Positions 1 through 5,760 are shown, counted from the stretch's first letter. The stretch: 8,501 nt of DNA from Mycobacterium sp. (GCA_023264755.1 JAHFVB010000198.1:1-8501), one strand, 5' to 3'. Notes: generated by a model not told the origin, from the sequence alone. A program made the numbers and translations.

Positions 1-102
1 GTAGAGGATGCGTTCGGTGGTCGTCGTCTTGCCGGCGTCGATGTGCGCCATGATGCCGATGTTGCGGACCTTGTTGAGGTCGGTCAGCACGTCCTGTGCC
101 AC
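1..102 (-). CDS. fusA: Elongation factor G, N-terminal fragment (cut by window edge)
   Basis: The first 34 codons of translation elongation factor G, the GTPase that drives tRNA-mRNA translocation on the ribosome. The reading begins with GTG at 102, and the protein starts (M)[18 protein letters not shown]. The G1/P-loop AHIDAGKTT, which binds the GTP phosphates, is complete at about residues 19-27. The rest of the gene lies beyond position 1. The start is supported by the P-loop distance from the N-terminus, which is typical of EF-G, and by a purine-rich GAGTGGGA about 9 nt upstream. It is the third gene of the rpsL-rpsG-fusA operon, separated from rpsG by 136 nt. Identity is clear from sequence and context; nothing can be said about the rest of the protein. 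Confidence 0.97.
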   Translation of the reverse strand, partial: MAQDVLTDLNKVRNIGIMAHIDAGKTTTTERILY

Positions 103-165
103 GGCTAAATTCCCACTCTTTCGCTTGCTTGGTTGCTGTTGTCTTCATCCCCGGACGGCCGCAAA

Positions 166-225
166 GCCATCTGTCGCCGCCGGGGCGGCTCCGGCGCCAT
201 CTGCCGCCGTCTGGGCGGTTCCGGC
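166..225. repeat. 30-bp imperfect tandem duplication in the rpsG-fusA gap
   Basis: Two adjacent 30-bp units (166-195 and 196-225), each starting GCCATCTG and ending TCCGGC, match at 26 of 30 positions. On the transcribed minus strand each unit carries a short hairpin: CCGCC-CAGAC-GGCGG in one, and GCCGC-CCCG-GCGGC in the other. The stem is kept despite substitutions nearby. The unit length is a multiple of three, so an open plus-strand reading (AICRRRGGSG/AICRRLGGSG) passes through it, but nothing else suggests coding. In the operon mRNA it lies between the rpsG stop and the fusA start. Its role is unknown; RNA processing or stabilisation is a guess. Confidence 0.75.
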
Positions 226-238
226 GAACCGGAGCGCA

Positions 239-709
239 TCACCAGCGGTAGTGCGCGAAGGCCCGGTTTGCTTCGGCCATCTTGTGGACGTCCTCGCGGC
301 GCTTCACAGCGGCCCCGAGGCCGTTGCTGGCGTCGAGCAGTTCGTTCGCGAGGCGCTCGACCATCGTCTTTTCACGGCGCTGCTTCGAGAAGCTGACCAG
401 CCAGCGCAGAGCCAGCGTGGTCGACCGCTCCGGGCGCACCTCGACGGGCACCTGGTACGTCGCGCCACCGACGCGGCGGCTGCGCACCTCGAGGGCGGGC
501 TTGACGTTGTCGAGCGCACGCTTGAGCGTGACGACCGGATCGGTGCCGGTCTTGTCGCGGGCCTGCTCGAGCGCACCATAGACAATGCGTTCGGCCAGCG
601 ATTTCTTCCCGTCGAGCAGGACTTTGTTGACCAGCTGGGTGACTAGCTGCGATCCGTAGACCGGGTCATTGACCAGCGGTCGCTTCGGCGCGGGACCCTT
701 GCGCGGCAT
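239..709 (-). CDS. rpsG: 30S ribosomal protein S7
   Basis: Primary 16S rRNA-binding protein that nucleates assembly of the 30S head and lines the E-site/mRNA exit region. The 156-residue product begins [20 protein letters not shown] and shows conserved S7 segments: [22 protein letters not shown] (in part), [11 protein letters not shown] and the C-terminal NRAFAHYRW. Its length is usual for actinobacterial S7. The ATG at 709 shares one base with the rpsL stop (TAATG), and AAGGAG lies about 9-11 nt upstream inside the last codons of rpsL, so translation is probably coupled to rpsL. The stop is TGA at 239-241. It is the second gene of the streptomycin operon; S7 is the translational repressor of this operon in E. 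coli, but whether that holds here is not visible. Confidence 0.99.
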   Translation of the reverse strand: MPRKGPAPKRPLVNDPVYGSQLVTQLVNKVLLDGKKSLAERIVYGALEQARDKTGTDPVVTLKRALDNVKPALEVRSRRVGGATYQVPVEVRPERSTTLALRWLVSFSKQRREKTMVERLANELLDASNGLGAAVKRREDVHKMAEANRAFAHYRW

Positions 710-1083
710 TAGCTCTTCTCCTTCTTGGCGCCGTACTTGCTACGGGCCTGCTTGCGACCCTTGACGCCCTGAGTGTCGAGGGAGCCGCGGATGATCTTGT
801 AGCGCACACCGGGGAGGTCCTTCACCCGACCACCACGCACCAGCACCATGGAGTGCTCCTGCAGGTTGTGCTGCTCGCCCGGAATGTATGCGGTGACCTC
901 AATGCCGGTGGTCAGCTTGACGCGCGCAACCTTCCGAAGTGCCGAGTTCGGCTTCTTCGGGGTGGTGGTGTACACGCGGGTGCACACGCCGCGACGCTGC
1001 GGGCTCTCCTTGAGGGCCGCGGTCTTGACCTTGGCGATCTTGTCGCGGCGACCCTTGCGGACCAGCTGGTTGATGGTTGGCAT
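709..1083 (-). CDS. rpsL: 30S ribosomal protein S12
   Basis: Decoding-centre protein of the small subunit and the classical target of streptomycin-resistance mutations. The 124-residue product begins [20 protein letters not shown], the length usual in mycobacteria. The key loops are intact: [18 protein letters not shown] with Lys43, and [17 protein letters not shown] with Lys88. Both are wild type, which predicts no rpsL-mediated streptomycin resistance. Asp89 is the residue that RimO methylthiolates in other bacteria. The ATG at 1083 has only a weak Shine-Dalgarno (AGAAAG, 7 nt spacing). It is the first gene of rpsL-rpsG-fusA and is preceded by a long leader and a candidate promoter near 1302-1331. 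The basic C-terminus ([15 protein letters not shown]) overlaps the rpsG ribosome binding site. Confidence 0.99.
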   Translation of the reverse strand: MPTINQLVRKGRRDKIAKVKTAALKESPQRRGVCTRVYTTTPKKPNSALRKVARVKLTTGIEVTAYIPGEQHNLQEHSMVLVRGGRVKDLPGVRYKIIRGSLDTQGVKGRKQARSKYGAKKEKS

Positions 1084-1169
1084 GTACCGGCTTTCTGTGT
1101 TGCTTCTCGTTTACTACGTTGTTTTCAAGTCTGTGTACTGCGGTTTTCCCCCGCTCGCCTACCCCGCGA

Positions 1170-1192
1170 CCGGGCGTGTCGCACGCGCCCGG
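1170..1192. promoter_or_regulatory. Inverted repeat in the rpsL leader
   Basis: CCGGGCG (1170-1176) and CGCCCGG (1186-1192) are perfect 7-bp arms around a 9-nt loop, about 90 nt upstream of the rpsL start. If transcription begins at the candidate promoter near 1302-1331, this forms a GC-rich hairpin in the 5' leader of the ribosomal-protein mRNA. It has no U-run, so a plain terminator is unlikely. A leader structure or a protein-binding site are both possible. Confidence 0.45.
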
Positions 1193-1241
1193 AGCACCGA
1201 TATCTCTTCGATGCGTCGTGGACATGCGAATTGGCCCGGCG

Positions 1242-1257
1242 TGCAGGCATGCTTGCA
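1242..1257. promoter_or_regulatory. 16-bp near-perfect palindrome upstream of rpsL (operator candidate)
   Basis: TGCAGGCATGCTTGCA is palindromic except for one mismatched pair (1246/1253), centred on GCATGC. It lies about 40-50 nt downstream of the predicted rpsL transcription start and between the TetR gene and rpsL. Its size and symmetry fit a dimeric HTH repressor, and the neighbouring TetR regulator is the obvious candidate binder. That link is inference only. Confidence 0.35.
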
Positions 1258-1301
1258 TCTAACTCAACCGCAAGCGCCTCGTCGGCCAGGCACGAGCCAC
1301 C

Positions 1302-1331
1302 ACGATACCCGCCCGCGGTGGCGCAGGTCAA
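1302..1331 (-). promoter_or_regulatory. Candidate SigA-type promoter of the rpsL operon
   Basis: On the minus strand, TTGACC (1326-1331) is followed after 18 bp by TATCGT (1302-1307). These fit the mycobacterial housekeeping pattern TTGAC / TAnnnT. Transcription would start near 1294-1296, giving a leader of about 210 nt before the rpsL ATG. It is the best match in the 340-bp space between the TetR gene and rpsL, which otherwise holds no convincing gene. Confidence 0.6.
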
Positions 1332-1382
1332 AGCGCCGAGTTACCGCCAATTCTGCTGCTCACACCGAGCCTCGGCCAAGTC

Positions 1383-1399
1383 GGCCCGATACCCGGGCC
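1383..1399 (-). terminator. Hairpin downstream of the TetR gene
   Basis: GGCCCG (1383-1388) and CGGGCC (1394-1399) form a perfect 6-bp GC stem with a 5-nt loop, starting 24 nt after the TetR stop codon. There is no U-tract, as is common for proposed mycobacterial terminators. It lies upstream of the candidate rpsL promoter, so it could separate the regulator transcript from the ribosomal operon. Confidence 0.45.
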
Positions 1400-1423
1400 T
1401 ACCACCGCGGACCTGCCGCATCG

Positions 1424-2080
1424 TCACTGCTTGGCCTCGACCGCCGGGGTGGGTCCCCGACGCTCCATACCGGCGGCCAAGCGCAACACCATGTCGGTGA
1501 AAACGGCGTCGGTATCGATGTCGTCCATCACTCCGGTCATCTCCAGCAACACGAACCCGTGCAGGGCCGACCAGAACTCGAGCGCCGCGTAGAAGGCGTG
1601 CTCTCCGTCCATCCCGTACGACGAAAGCACCTCGATGACCGGCCCAGCCGCCGCTCGGGTCGCCGCCGTGTACTCGGGATCGTCACCGCCCAACGGCATC
1701 CGGGTGAACGCCGAATAGCGGCCCGGATGGTGATGTGCGTAACTGCGATAGGCACTGGCCATCGCCACCACGGCGTCGTCGCGGGTGCGGCCCTCACCGA
1801 CCGTGTTGAGCATCCCGATGATGTCGTCGACGACGCGCATGCGGACGGTGCGCCGGAGATCGTCGAGGCTGTCGACGTGGTTGTACAGCGACGGACCCTT
1901 GGTTCCGAGTTGACTGGCCAGGGCATTGATCGTCAACCCATCCCAGCCGTCCCGGTCCAGGAAGGTCAGGGCGGCGTTGACGATGGTGTCCCGGCTGAGC
2001 TTGGTGGCTCGCGCGGACGGCCGCGTTCGGCCGTCCTGCTTGTCGGCTCCGCCGGACGGCGGTTCCGGCCGAGCTCCCAT
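1424..2080 (-). CDS. TetR-family transcriptional regulator (Rv0681-like)
   Basis: A 218-residue predicted repressor. After a charged, low-complexity N-terminal tail (about 1-27), it has a TetR DNA-binding domain at about residues 28-75: LSRDTIVNAALTFLDRDG leads into the HTH LTINALASQLGTKGPSLYNH and then VDSLDDL. The C-terminal ligand/dimer domain contains FWSALHGFVLLEM, the motif typical of the WHG-type TetR C-terminal domain. The ATG at 2080 is preceded by GAAGGA at 9 nt spacing, a good ribosome binding site. It lies immediately upstream of rpsL on the same strand, the same place as Rv0681 in M. tuberculosis, and downstream of two lipoprotein genes. Target and ligand are unknown. The 16-bp palindrome at 1242-1257 and the symmetric CCGAGCCTCGG at 1365-1375 are possible operators. 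Confidence 0.92.
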   Translation of the reverse strand: MGARPEPPSGGADKQDGRTRPSARATKLSRDTIVNAALTFLDRDGWDGLTINALASQLGTKGPSLYNHVDSLDDLRRTVRMRVVDDIIGMLNTVGEGRTRDDAVVAMASAYRSYAHHHPGRYSAFTRMPLGGDDPEYTAATRAAAGPVIEVLSSYGMDGEHAFYAALEFWSALHGFVLLEMTGVMDDIDTDAVFTDMVLRLAAGMERRGPTPAVEAKQ

Positions 2081-2143
2081 GCGGTGAATTCCTTCGAGTC
2101 GTCGGCTAGGTCTTCGTCAGCCCGCAGCTTGGGGCAACGAATG

Positions 2144-2149
2144 ACTCTA
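2144..2149 (-). promoter_or_regulatory. Possible -10 element for the TetR gene
   Basis: TAGAGT on the minus strand matches TAnnnT and would start transcription near 2137, leaving a leader of about 57 nt that includes the strong ribosome binding site. No convincing -35 is present, which is not unusual in mycobacteria. The 89-nt gap to the upstream lipoprotein gene leaves room for a separate promoter, but read-through is also possible. Confidence 0.3.
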
Positions 2150-2169
2150 ACCGCTGACCTCGGCGTCGG

Positions 2170-2679
2170 TTAGTTCATGCGGTCCTGACTCACCTGGGCG
2201 AGCCGACCGGTGACCGTGCACAGCTCCGGCAGCAGCGCCGGGTTGAGCGTCTGTATCGACCAGGTGATGACGTCGCCACCCTTCGCCACGTAGATGCTGC
2301 AGGCATTTTCGTCATAGGCCCGGAAGCCCTGATTGCCGCCCAGTGAGAGCTCGGTCAGCGTGCGACCCGCCTTGCGTTCGAGCCGCCGTTCGGTCTCCAG
2401 GTCGCTGCCGCGGTACCACCAGGTCGAGATGCCCATGCCGGCACCGAAGTCGCCGATCGCGGTCTGCTCCTGCCAGAAGCAGCCGGCGTCGCTCACGACG
2501 ACCCTGGTGAACAGCACCCGACCGACGGCCTTCGTGACGTCGGCGTCGGTGACGCCGCCACAGTCGGCGGCCCGGAATCCACTCGTCGGAGTCGCCGGTT
2601 CCGCGGCATTGGGTGGGGCCGCCCCGCAGCCCACCAGGGTGCCGACCAACGCGATCAGCACCGCGGCCAACGCCTTCAC
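2170..2679 (-). CDS. DUF3558-type lipoprotein, second of a tandem pair
   Basis: A 169-residue predicted lipoprotein of unknown function. It has a short signal peptide (KALAAVLIALVGTLVGC) with lipobox LVGC and lipidation at Cys18, so it should be anchored on the outer face of the plasma membrane. The mature part has four cysteines at 40, 67, 127 and 154. Their spacing (27, 60, 27) nearly equals that of the upstream paralogue (26, 59, 26), suggesting two disulphides. GCFWQE and STWWYRGSDLETERRLER resemble mycobacterial DUF3558 proteins. I chose GTG at 2679 because it starts right at the signal peptide and overlaps the previous stop by four bases (GTGA), a classic coupling arrangement. Starting further upstream would place an Arg-rich stretch ahead of the signal peptide and overlap the neighbour. 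The family call is from pattern memory. Confidence 0.8.
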   Translation of the reverse strand: MKALAAVLIALVGTLVGCGAAPPNAAEPATPTSGFRAADCGGVTDADVTKAVGRVLFTRVVVSDAGCFWQEQTAIGDFGAGMGISTWWYRGSDLETERRLERKAGRTLTELSLGGNQGFRAYDENACSIYVAKGGDVITWSIQTLNPALLPELCTVTGRLAQVSQDRMN

Positions 2680-3218
2680 ATATCCGCCGACAACGTGGCG
2701 GACAGCAGCTTCTCGGCGGCGGCACACGGATCCTGACCGTTGGGCGGCCGGTATTGCACCCACCACGCCAACACCCCCGGGCCGGCGGCGGCCGTGGCCG
2801 AACACGCCGCAGCGTTGTCGGGCCGCTGCCCGAGGAAGGCGGGGTGCCGCTGGACGTCGGTGTCGGTGATCCGCAGGCCGCGGGCGGTGGCCAGGGCACG
2901 TTCGCGCTCCAAGCTGCCGGTGTCGTACCAGGAGTAGACGACGTCGACGAACCCGGAGCGTCCGGAGAGCACGTACTGGCAGACCGCGCCGCTGTAGGGA
3001 CGCACCACGCTGTCGCCGCTCAGCAGCTCTTTGATCGTGTCGTCCTGCAACAAGCCACAGCGATCGTCGACGTAGCCGTAACTGCGGTCGGGGTCGGGCA
3101 CTGCGGGGTGGGCGCGCTGCGCGCTACCCCCGACAGTCTGCGTGCACCCAACGGCGGCCACCGCCGCGGTGACCACCACCAAGTTCCAGGCCAAGGCCCG
3201 CGTGACCTGCCGACGCAT
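2676..3218 (-). CDS. DUF3558-type lipoprotein, first of a tandem pair
   Basis: A 180-residue predicted lipoprotein. The N-terminus (MRRQVTRALAWNLVVVTAAV) is a basic-hydrophobic signal peptide ending in AVGC, with lipidation at Cys25. The mature domain holds cysteines at 54, 80, 139 and 165, the aromatic strand VDVVYSWYDTGSLERERALA and LAWWVQYRPP. This is the same layout as the downstream gene, so the two are probably paralogues. DUF3558 proteins are abundant in mycolate-containing actinobacteria and their function is not known. The ATG at 3218 lacks a clear Shine-Dalgarno, but a TAGCGT -10-like hexamer ends only 8 nt before it, which fits a leaderless mRNA. It diverges from the DUF3060 gene pair across 161 bp and is absent from this position in M. 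tuberculosis as I remember it. Confidence 0.85.
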   Translation of the reverse strand: MRRQVTRALAWNLVVVTAAVAAVGCTQTVGGSAQRAHPAVPDPDRSYGYVDDRCGLLQDDTIKELLSGDSVVRPYSGAVCQYVLSGRSGFVDVVYSWYDTGSLERERALATARGLRITDTDVQRHPAFLGQRPDNAAACSATAAAGPGVLAWWVQYRPPNGQDPCAAAEKLLSATLSADM

Positions 3219-3226
3219 CGGTGCAC

Positions 3227-3232
3227 ACGCTA
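3227..3232 (-). promoter_or_regulatory. Candidate -10 for the lipoprotein pair (possibly leaderless)
   Basis: TAGCGT on the minus strand matches TAnnnT and ends 8 nt before the ATG at 3218, so transcription would begin at or next to the start codon. No strong -35 is visible. The missing ribosome binding site in front of this gene supports leaderless initiation, which is common in mycobacteria. Confidence 0.4.
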
Positions 3233-3318
3233 CCCAGCGCCCCCCCGTCCGAGCGACCGATGCCGCGGCGCTCGCCGTGGGATCGGCGAAGGGGTGCCGC
3301 CGTCCGGCTCCCGCGACG

Positions 3319-3324
3319 TAGGCT
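3319..3324 (+). promoter_or_regulatory. Candidate -10 for the DUF3060 genes
   Basis: TAGGCT on the plus strand matches TAnnnT and would start transcription near 3331, leaving a leader of about 49 nt before the GTG at 3380. That leader contains AAGGGGG, a good ribosome binding site. The -35 region is weak. The site faces away from the lipoprotein pair, so the 3219-3379 segment works as a divergent promoter region. Confidence 0.35.
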
Positions 3325-3330
3325 GCCGAT

Positions 3331-3360
3331 GGTCAGGTTGACCAGGTCCGGTCGGACCGG
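3331..3360. promoter_or_regulatory. Two adjacent small inverted repeats in the DUF3060 leader
   Basis: GGTCA-GGT-TGACC (3331-3343) is followed at once by CCGGTC-G-GACCGG (3348-3360), both perfect. They lie just after the candidate transcription start of the DUF3060 genes and upstream of their ribosome binding site. They could be regulator half-sites or leader hairpins; the sequence does not decide. Confidence 0.4.
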
Positions 3361-3379
3361 CGCACGCAAGGGGGCCTCC

Positions 3380-3778
3380 GTGAAGAGCAACAGCGTGGGT
3401 GCCGCGTCGGCCACGGGCGCGCTGGCGTCGGCATTGATGGTGGCGTTGATGGTGGCGTCGGCTTCCGTGGGAGCTCCGGCGGCCCAGGCGAAGAACGGCG
3501 ACACCCACGTCACCGGTCAGGGCGTCGTCCAGACCTTGGATTGCAACGACTCGACGCTCTTCGTGACGGGCACGGGAAATTACGTCACGGCCAAGGGAAG
3601 TTGTTGGGCCGTCACGGTTCAGGGCTCCTCGAACGTCGTCGTCGCCGACAACGTGGTCGACAACATCATCGTGTACGGGTCCGACCAGACGGTGATGTTC
3701 CACTCCGGCCAACCCTCCATCTTGGATCGCGGCCGGGAACTCGGAATGACCAACCGCATCGACCAGGTACCCGCGTAA
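3380..3778 (+). CDS. Secreted DUF3060 protein (Rv0680c-like)
   Basis: A 132-residue protein predicted to be exported. Residues 1-37 form a signal peptide with a long Ala/Val/Met-rich core ending APAAQA-KN, a signal peptidase I site rather than a lipobox. The mature part is short alternating beta-prone segments (VVQTLDC, LFVTGTGNYVTAKGSC, VTVQGSSNVVVADNVVDNIIVYG), the repeat pattern of DUF3060. Cys55 and Cys75 match Cys56 and Cys77 of the next gene and probably pair. GTG at 3380 is preferred because AAGGGGG lies about 6 nt upstream and it begins right at the signal peptide. An in-frame ATG at 3329 would add 17 residues and has a poor ribosome binding site. In M. tuberculosis the neighbouring Rv0679c is an envelope protein; the molecular role of this one is unknown. 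Confidence 0.82.
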   Translation: MKSNSVGAASATGALASALMVALMVASASVGAPAAQAKNGDTHVTGQGVVQTLDCNDSTLFVTGTGNYVTAKGSCWAVTVQGSSNVVVADNVVDNIIVYGSDQTVMFHSGQPSILDRGRELGMTNRIDQVPA

Positions 3779-3800
3779 GCTGAGCCGACGGCCGCCGGGA

Positions 3801-3815
3801 GCAGGCTCGGCCTGC
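3801..3815 (+). terminator. Hairpin between the two DUF3060 genes
   Basis: GCAGGC-TCG-GCCTGC is a perfect 6-bp stem with a 3-nt loop, 22 nt after the first DUF3060 stop. There is no U-run beyond CTTCG. It may be a weak terminator or an intercistronic structure that sets the expression ratio; the 78-nt gap has no clear promoter for the second gene. Confidence 0.35.
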
Positions 3816-3856
3816 CTTCGCATCGACGCCGTGGACCGCCGACGAAGCGAGGAATC

Positions 3857-4243
3857 ATGCGCGCGCACTCCCGTGGACTGCTGGCAATCATCGGCGCGGG
3901 GTTGGTGCTGCTCGGTGCGACGGGCTGTAACTCCAACGGCAAGAACGAGTCCCCCACCGCCACCGCTCAGGTCGGCAACACCATCAACTACGGGTCGTTC
4001 GGCACGACGGGCGACTTGGACTGCGGCGCAGGCAAGTCCTTGAACGTGGGCGGGTCCAACAACACGTTGACCATCACGGGTACGTGCACCTCGGTGAACG
4101 TCGGCGGGGCCGACAACAAGATGAAGTTCGACGCCGTCGACAAGGAGATCAGCGTCGTCGGGTTCAACAACACCATCACCTACGGCAAGGGCGATCCGAA
4201 GGTCAACGACCTGGGTTCGGGCAACTCCATCAAGAAGGGGTGA
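3857..4243 (+). CDS. DUF3060 lipoprotein (Rv0679c-like)
   Basis: A 128-residue predicted lipoprotein. The signal peptide ([20 protein letters not shown]) ends in a lipobox ATGC with lipidation at Cys24. A Ser/Thr/Asn-rich linker follows, then repeated beta-strand units, each with an N-N-turn: [28 protein letters not shown] and [15 protein letters not shown]. This periodic pattern suggests a small solenoid or beta-helix-like fold and matches DUF3060. Cys56 and Cys77 align with the pair in the preceding gene. The ATG at 3857 follows AGGA closely (3 nt spacing). It sits in the same order as Rv0680c-Rv0679c in M. tuberculosis; Rv0679c has been described as an envelope protein associated with lipoglycan. 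The gene ends 12 nt from the convergent echA5 stop. Confidence 0.86.
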   Translation: MRAHSRGLLAIIGAGLVLLGATGCNSNGKNESPTATAQVGNTINYGSFGTTGDLDCGAGKSLNVGGSNNTLTITGTCTSVNVGGADNKMKFDAVDKEISVVGFNNTITYGKGDPKVNDLGSGNSIKKG

Positions 4244-4265
4244 CGGCGCCCGGCCTCACGCCGTC
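4242..4265. terminator. Hairpin across the convergent DUF3060/echA5 stops
   Basis: GACGGCG (4242-4248) and CGCCGTC (4259-4265) form a perfect 7-bp stem with a 10-nt loop. It overlaps the stop codons of both convergent genes, so it could act for both strands. It lacks U-tracts; the function is inferred from position and symmetry. Confidence 0.45.
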
Positions 4266-5026
4266 GCGCCGTGGCGGCCCGCGCCGTCGGCGAACCGCTT
4301 GGCCCCGGCCAACGATTCGGCCGCGACCCGCGACAGCGACGCGAACTCGGCGTCGATGGCCTCGGCTTCGGACTTCCCCCACTGGCCCAGCGCCGACAGC
4401 CGGTCCGCCCGCAGGCACTGCTGCGGCAGCGCAGCGAGCTCCGCGGCCAGCGCCTCGGCGGCCACACGCGCCTGCCCCTTGGGCACCACCCGATTGGCCA
4501 GCCCGATCGCAAGCGCTTCCTGGGCGTCGACGCTGCGTCCGGTCAGGATCAGGTCCATCGCTCGGCTGTGCCCGATGAGCCGCGGCAGCCGCACCGTGCC
4601 GCCGTCGATCAGCGGCACCCCCCAGCGCCGGCAGAACACCCCGAACACGGCGTCGTCCTCGGCCACCCGCAGGTCGCACCACAGCGCCAGCTCCAGGCCG
4701 CCCGCCACGGCGTATCCGCTGACCGCGGCGATCACCGGTTTGGACAGCGTCATGCGGGTCGGGCCCATCGGACCGGGACCGCTGCGATGCGCCGGATTCA
4801 TGTCGGCCGTGCCGAAGGCCTTGAGATCGGCTCCGGCACAGAAGGTTCCGTTGTCGCCCCAGAGCACCGCCACCGCCGCCGAGTCGTCCTGGTCGAACTG
4901 CTCGAAGGCCGCGAACAACTCCGCGGCCGCCGGCCCGTTCACCGCGTTGCGGGCCGCGGGCCGATCCATGATCACCGTGGTGACGGGCCCGTTGCGTTCG
5001 ACTCGCACGCCCCCTGGTCCGGTCAT
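4256..5026 (-). CDS. echA5: Crotonase / enoyl-CoA hydratase-family protein EchA5
   Basis: A 256-residue crotonase-fold protein acting on acyl-CoA thioesters. The family motifs are present: [11 protein letters not shown] (about 62-72, first oxyanion-hole segment) and [20 protein letters not shown] (about 96-115, second segment). Glu112 occupies the place of the first catalytic glutamate (Glu144 of rat hydratase). The second (Glu164, in GQPE) is replaced by Cys132 in FGVFCRRWG, followed by the characteristic [17 protein letters not shown]. Simple hydratase activity is therefore uncertain. The start ATG at 5026 overlaps the regulator stop by four bases (ATGA) with GGAG just upstream, so it is translationally coupled. 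It is the last gene of the fadE8-echA4-regulator-echA5 cluster and faces the DUF3060 genes convergently. The name rests on sequence resemblance and gene order. Confidence 0.9.
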   Translation of the reverse strand: MTGPGGVRVERNGPVTTVIMDRPAARNAVNGPAAAELFAAFEQFDQDDSAAVAVLWGDNGTFCAGADLKAFGTADMNPAHRSGPGPMGPTRMTLSKPVIAAVSGYAVAGGLELALWCDLRVAEDDAVFGVFCRRWGVPLIDGGTVRLPRLIGHSRAMDLILTGRSVDAQEALAIGLANRVVPKGQARVAAEALAAELAALPQQCLRADRLSALGQWGKSEAEAIDAEFASLSRVAAESLAGAKRFADGAGRHGATA

Positions 5027-5757
5027 GTCGCCTCCATCAATTCGGTATGGTCGCGCCGCGCAACCAGTTCCGCGGCGAAGTCGTGATAGGCCCGGCGTAG
5101 CTCCGCGCCAGGCCACCGATCCGGCAGCAGCTCGTCGGGCAGCACCGGATCCGTCAGCAGGTGGCGGACCATGGCCGCCGCCGCGACGAACCGTCCCGGA
5201 ATGTCGTCCGCGGCGGCCATGTCGTCGAGCAGCCGATGGCCGGTGTCCATCCAGGCCGACAGCTTCCAGAGCCGGTTGGCGAGCCCGGCGGGATCGTCGT
5301 CGCGGGCCGTCAAGACCCGCACCAGGTCTGCCGCCGCACCCAACTCGGCTTCCAGGTTGGCCGGCCGCAGCCAAACCCCTTCCCGGAGCTCGCCGAAGCG
5401 GTTGTCCTGCAACGCCGTCCGCAACATTGCCCGCTTACGCGCATCGACCCCGACACTGGTGACGATCACCGTCGTCCACGTGCCGTCCCACTCCTGCCGC
5501 CGCGGATCGAGCGCTTCGTCCTGGCGGCGCTGGCGGGCGAGCAGCCGCTCGGAGAGCCGGTAGCCGTCGGCTGACCGAACCAGGTCGCCCGCCCCGACCA
5601 TCCTGGTCAATGCCACCCGTAGCGTTGCCTCCCGGATGTCGAAATCAGCAGTGAGCGTGACGAGTTCACTCGCCGACGCCCAGGCCGGGTGCGCGCCGAG
5701 CAGGACGCTGAGCACGACCGACCGCGCCGTCATCCGGCTCAGCGCCCGCTTGCCCAC
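5023..5757 (-). CDS. PaaX-family transcriptional regulator (Rv0674-like)
   Basis: A 244-residue regulator with the three-part PaaX layout. It has an N-terminal winged HTH (about 9-75: TARSVVLSVLLGAHP, then LVTLTADFDIREATLRVALT and GYRLSERLLARQRRQDEAL). A central domain follows (about 90-132: WDGTWTTVIVTS, RAMLRTALQDNRFGELREGV and WLRP). The PaaX C-terminal helix region (about 197-230) includes LLTDPVLPDELLPDRWPG and LRRAYHDF. PaaX of E. coli represses phenylacetate catabolism and is released by phenylacetyl-CoA. No phenylacetate genes are here, so this protein more likely senses another acyl-CoA (inference). I took the GTG at 5757, 3 nt after the echA4 stop; an in-frame ATG at 5733 is the alternative, and neither has a strong ribosome binding site. 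It is embedded between two crotonase genes, implying autoregulation of its own operon. Confidence 0.85.
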   Translation of the reverse strand: MGKRALSRMTARSVVLSVLLGAHPAWASASELVTLTADFDIREATLRVALTRMVGAGDLVRSADGYRLSERLLARQRRQDEALDPRRQEWDGTWTTVIVTSVGVDARKRAMLRTALQDNRFGELREGVWLRPANLEAELGAAADLVRVLTARDDDPAGLANRLWKLSAWMDTGHRLLDDMAAADDIPGRFVAAAAMVRHLLTDPVLPDELLPDRWPGAELRRAYHDFAAELVARRDHTELMEAT

Positions 5758-5760
5758 CGC

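Noticed and set aside
133..396. Small plus-strand reading with repeated GGSG-type peptide through the tandem repeat
   Set aside because: The peptide repeat follows from the DNA duplication, no ribosome binding site precedes it, and it runs antisense into rpsG.
1100..1128. Second rpsL promoter using TTGAAA at 1123-1128
   Set aside because: The hexamer 17 bp downstream is AAGCAA, which is not a -10 element; the site at 1302-1331 is much better.
848..2173. Long open reading of 441 codons on the plus strand
   Set aside because: It runs antisense through rpsL and the TetR gene, has no ribosome binding site or domain pattern, and is expected from codon bias in high-GC DNA.
2680..2805. Upstream extension of the second DUF3558 lipoprotein to 2805
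   Set aside because: It would put an Arg-rich stretch before the signal peptide and overlap the first lipoprotein gene by about 130 nt; the GTG at 2679 with the GTGA overlap is better.
3221..3379. Upstream extension of the first DUF3060 protein to 3221
   Set aside because: The added residues are Arg/Pro-rich with no membrane character, and the extension runs through the candidate promoter; the GTG at 3380 has a ribosome binding site and starts at the signal peptide.
4256..5374. EchA5 as a 372-residue protein starting at 5374
   Set aside because: The extra N-terminal part overlaps the regulator gene in another frame and has no crotonase motifs; the ATG at 5026 with the ATGA overlap is standard.
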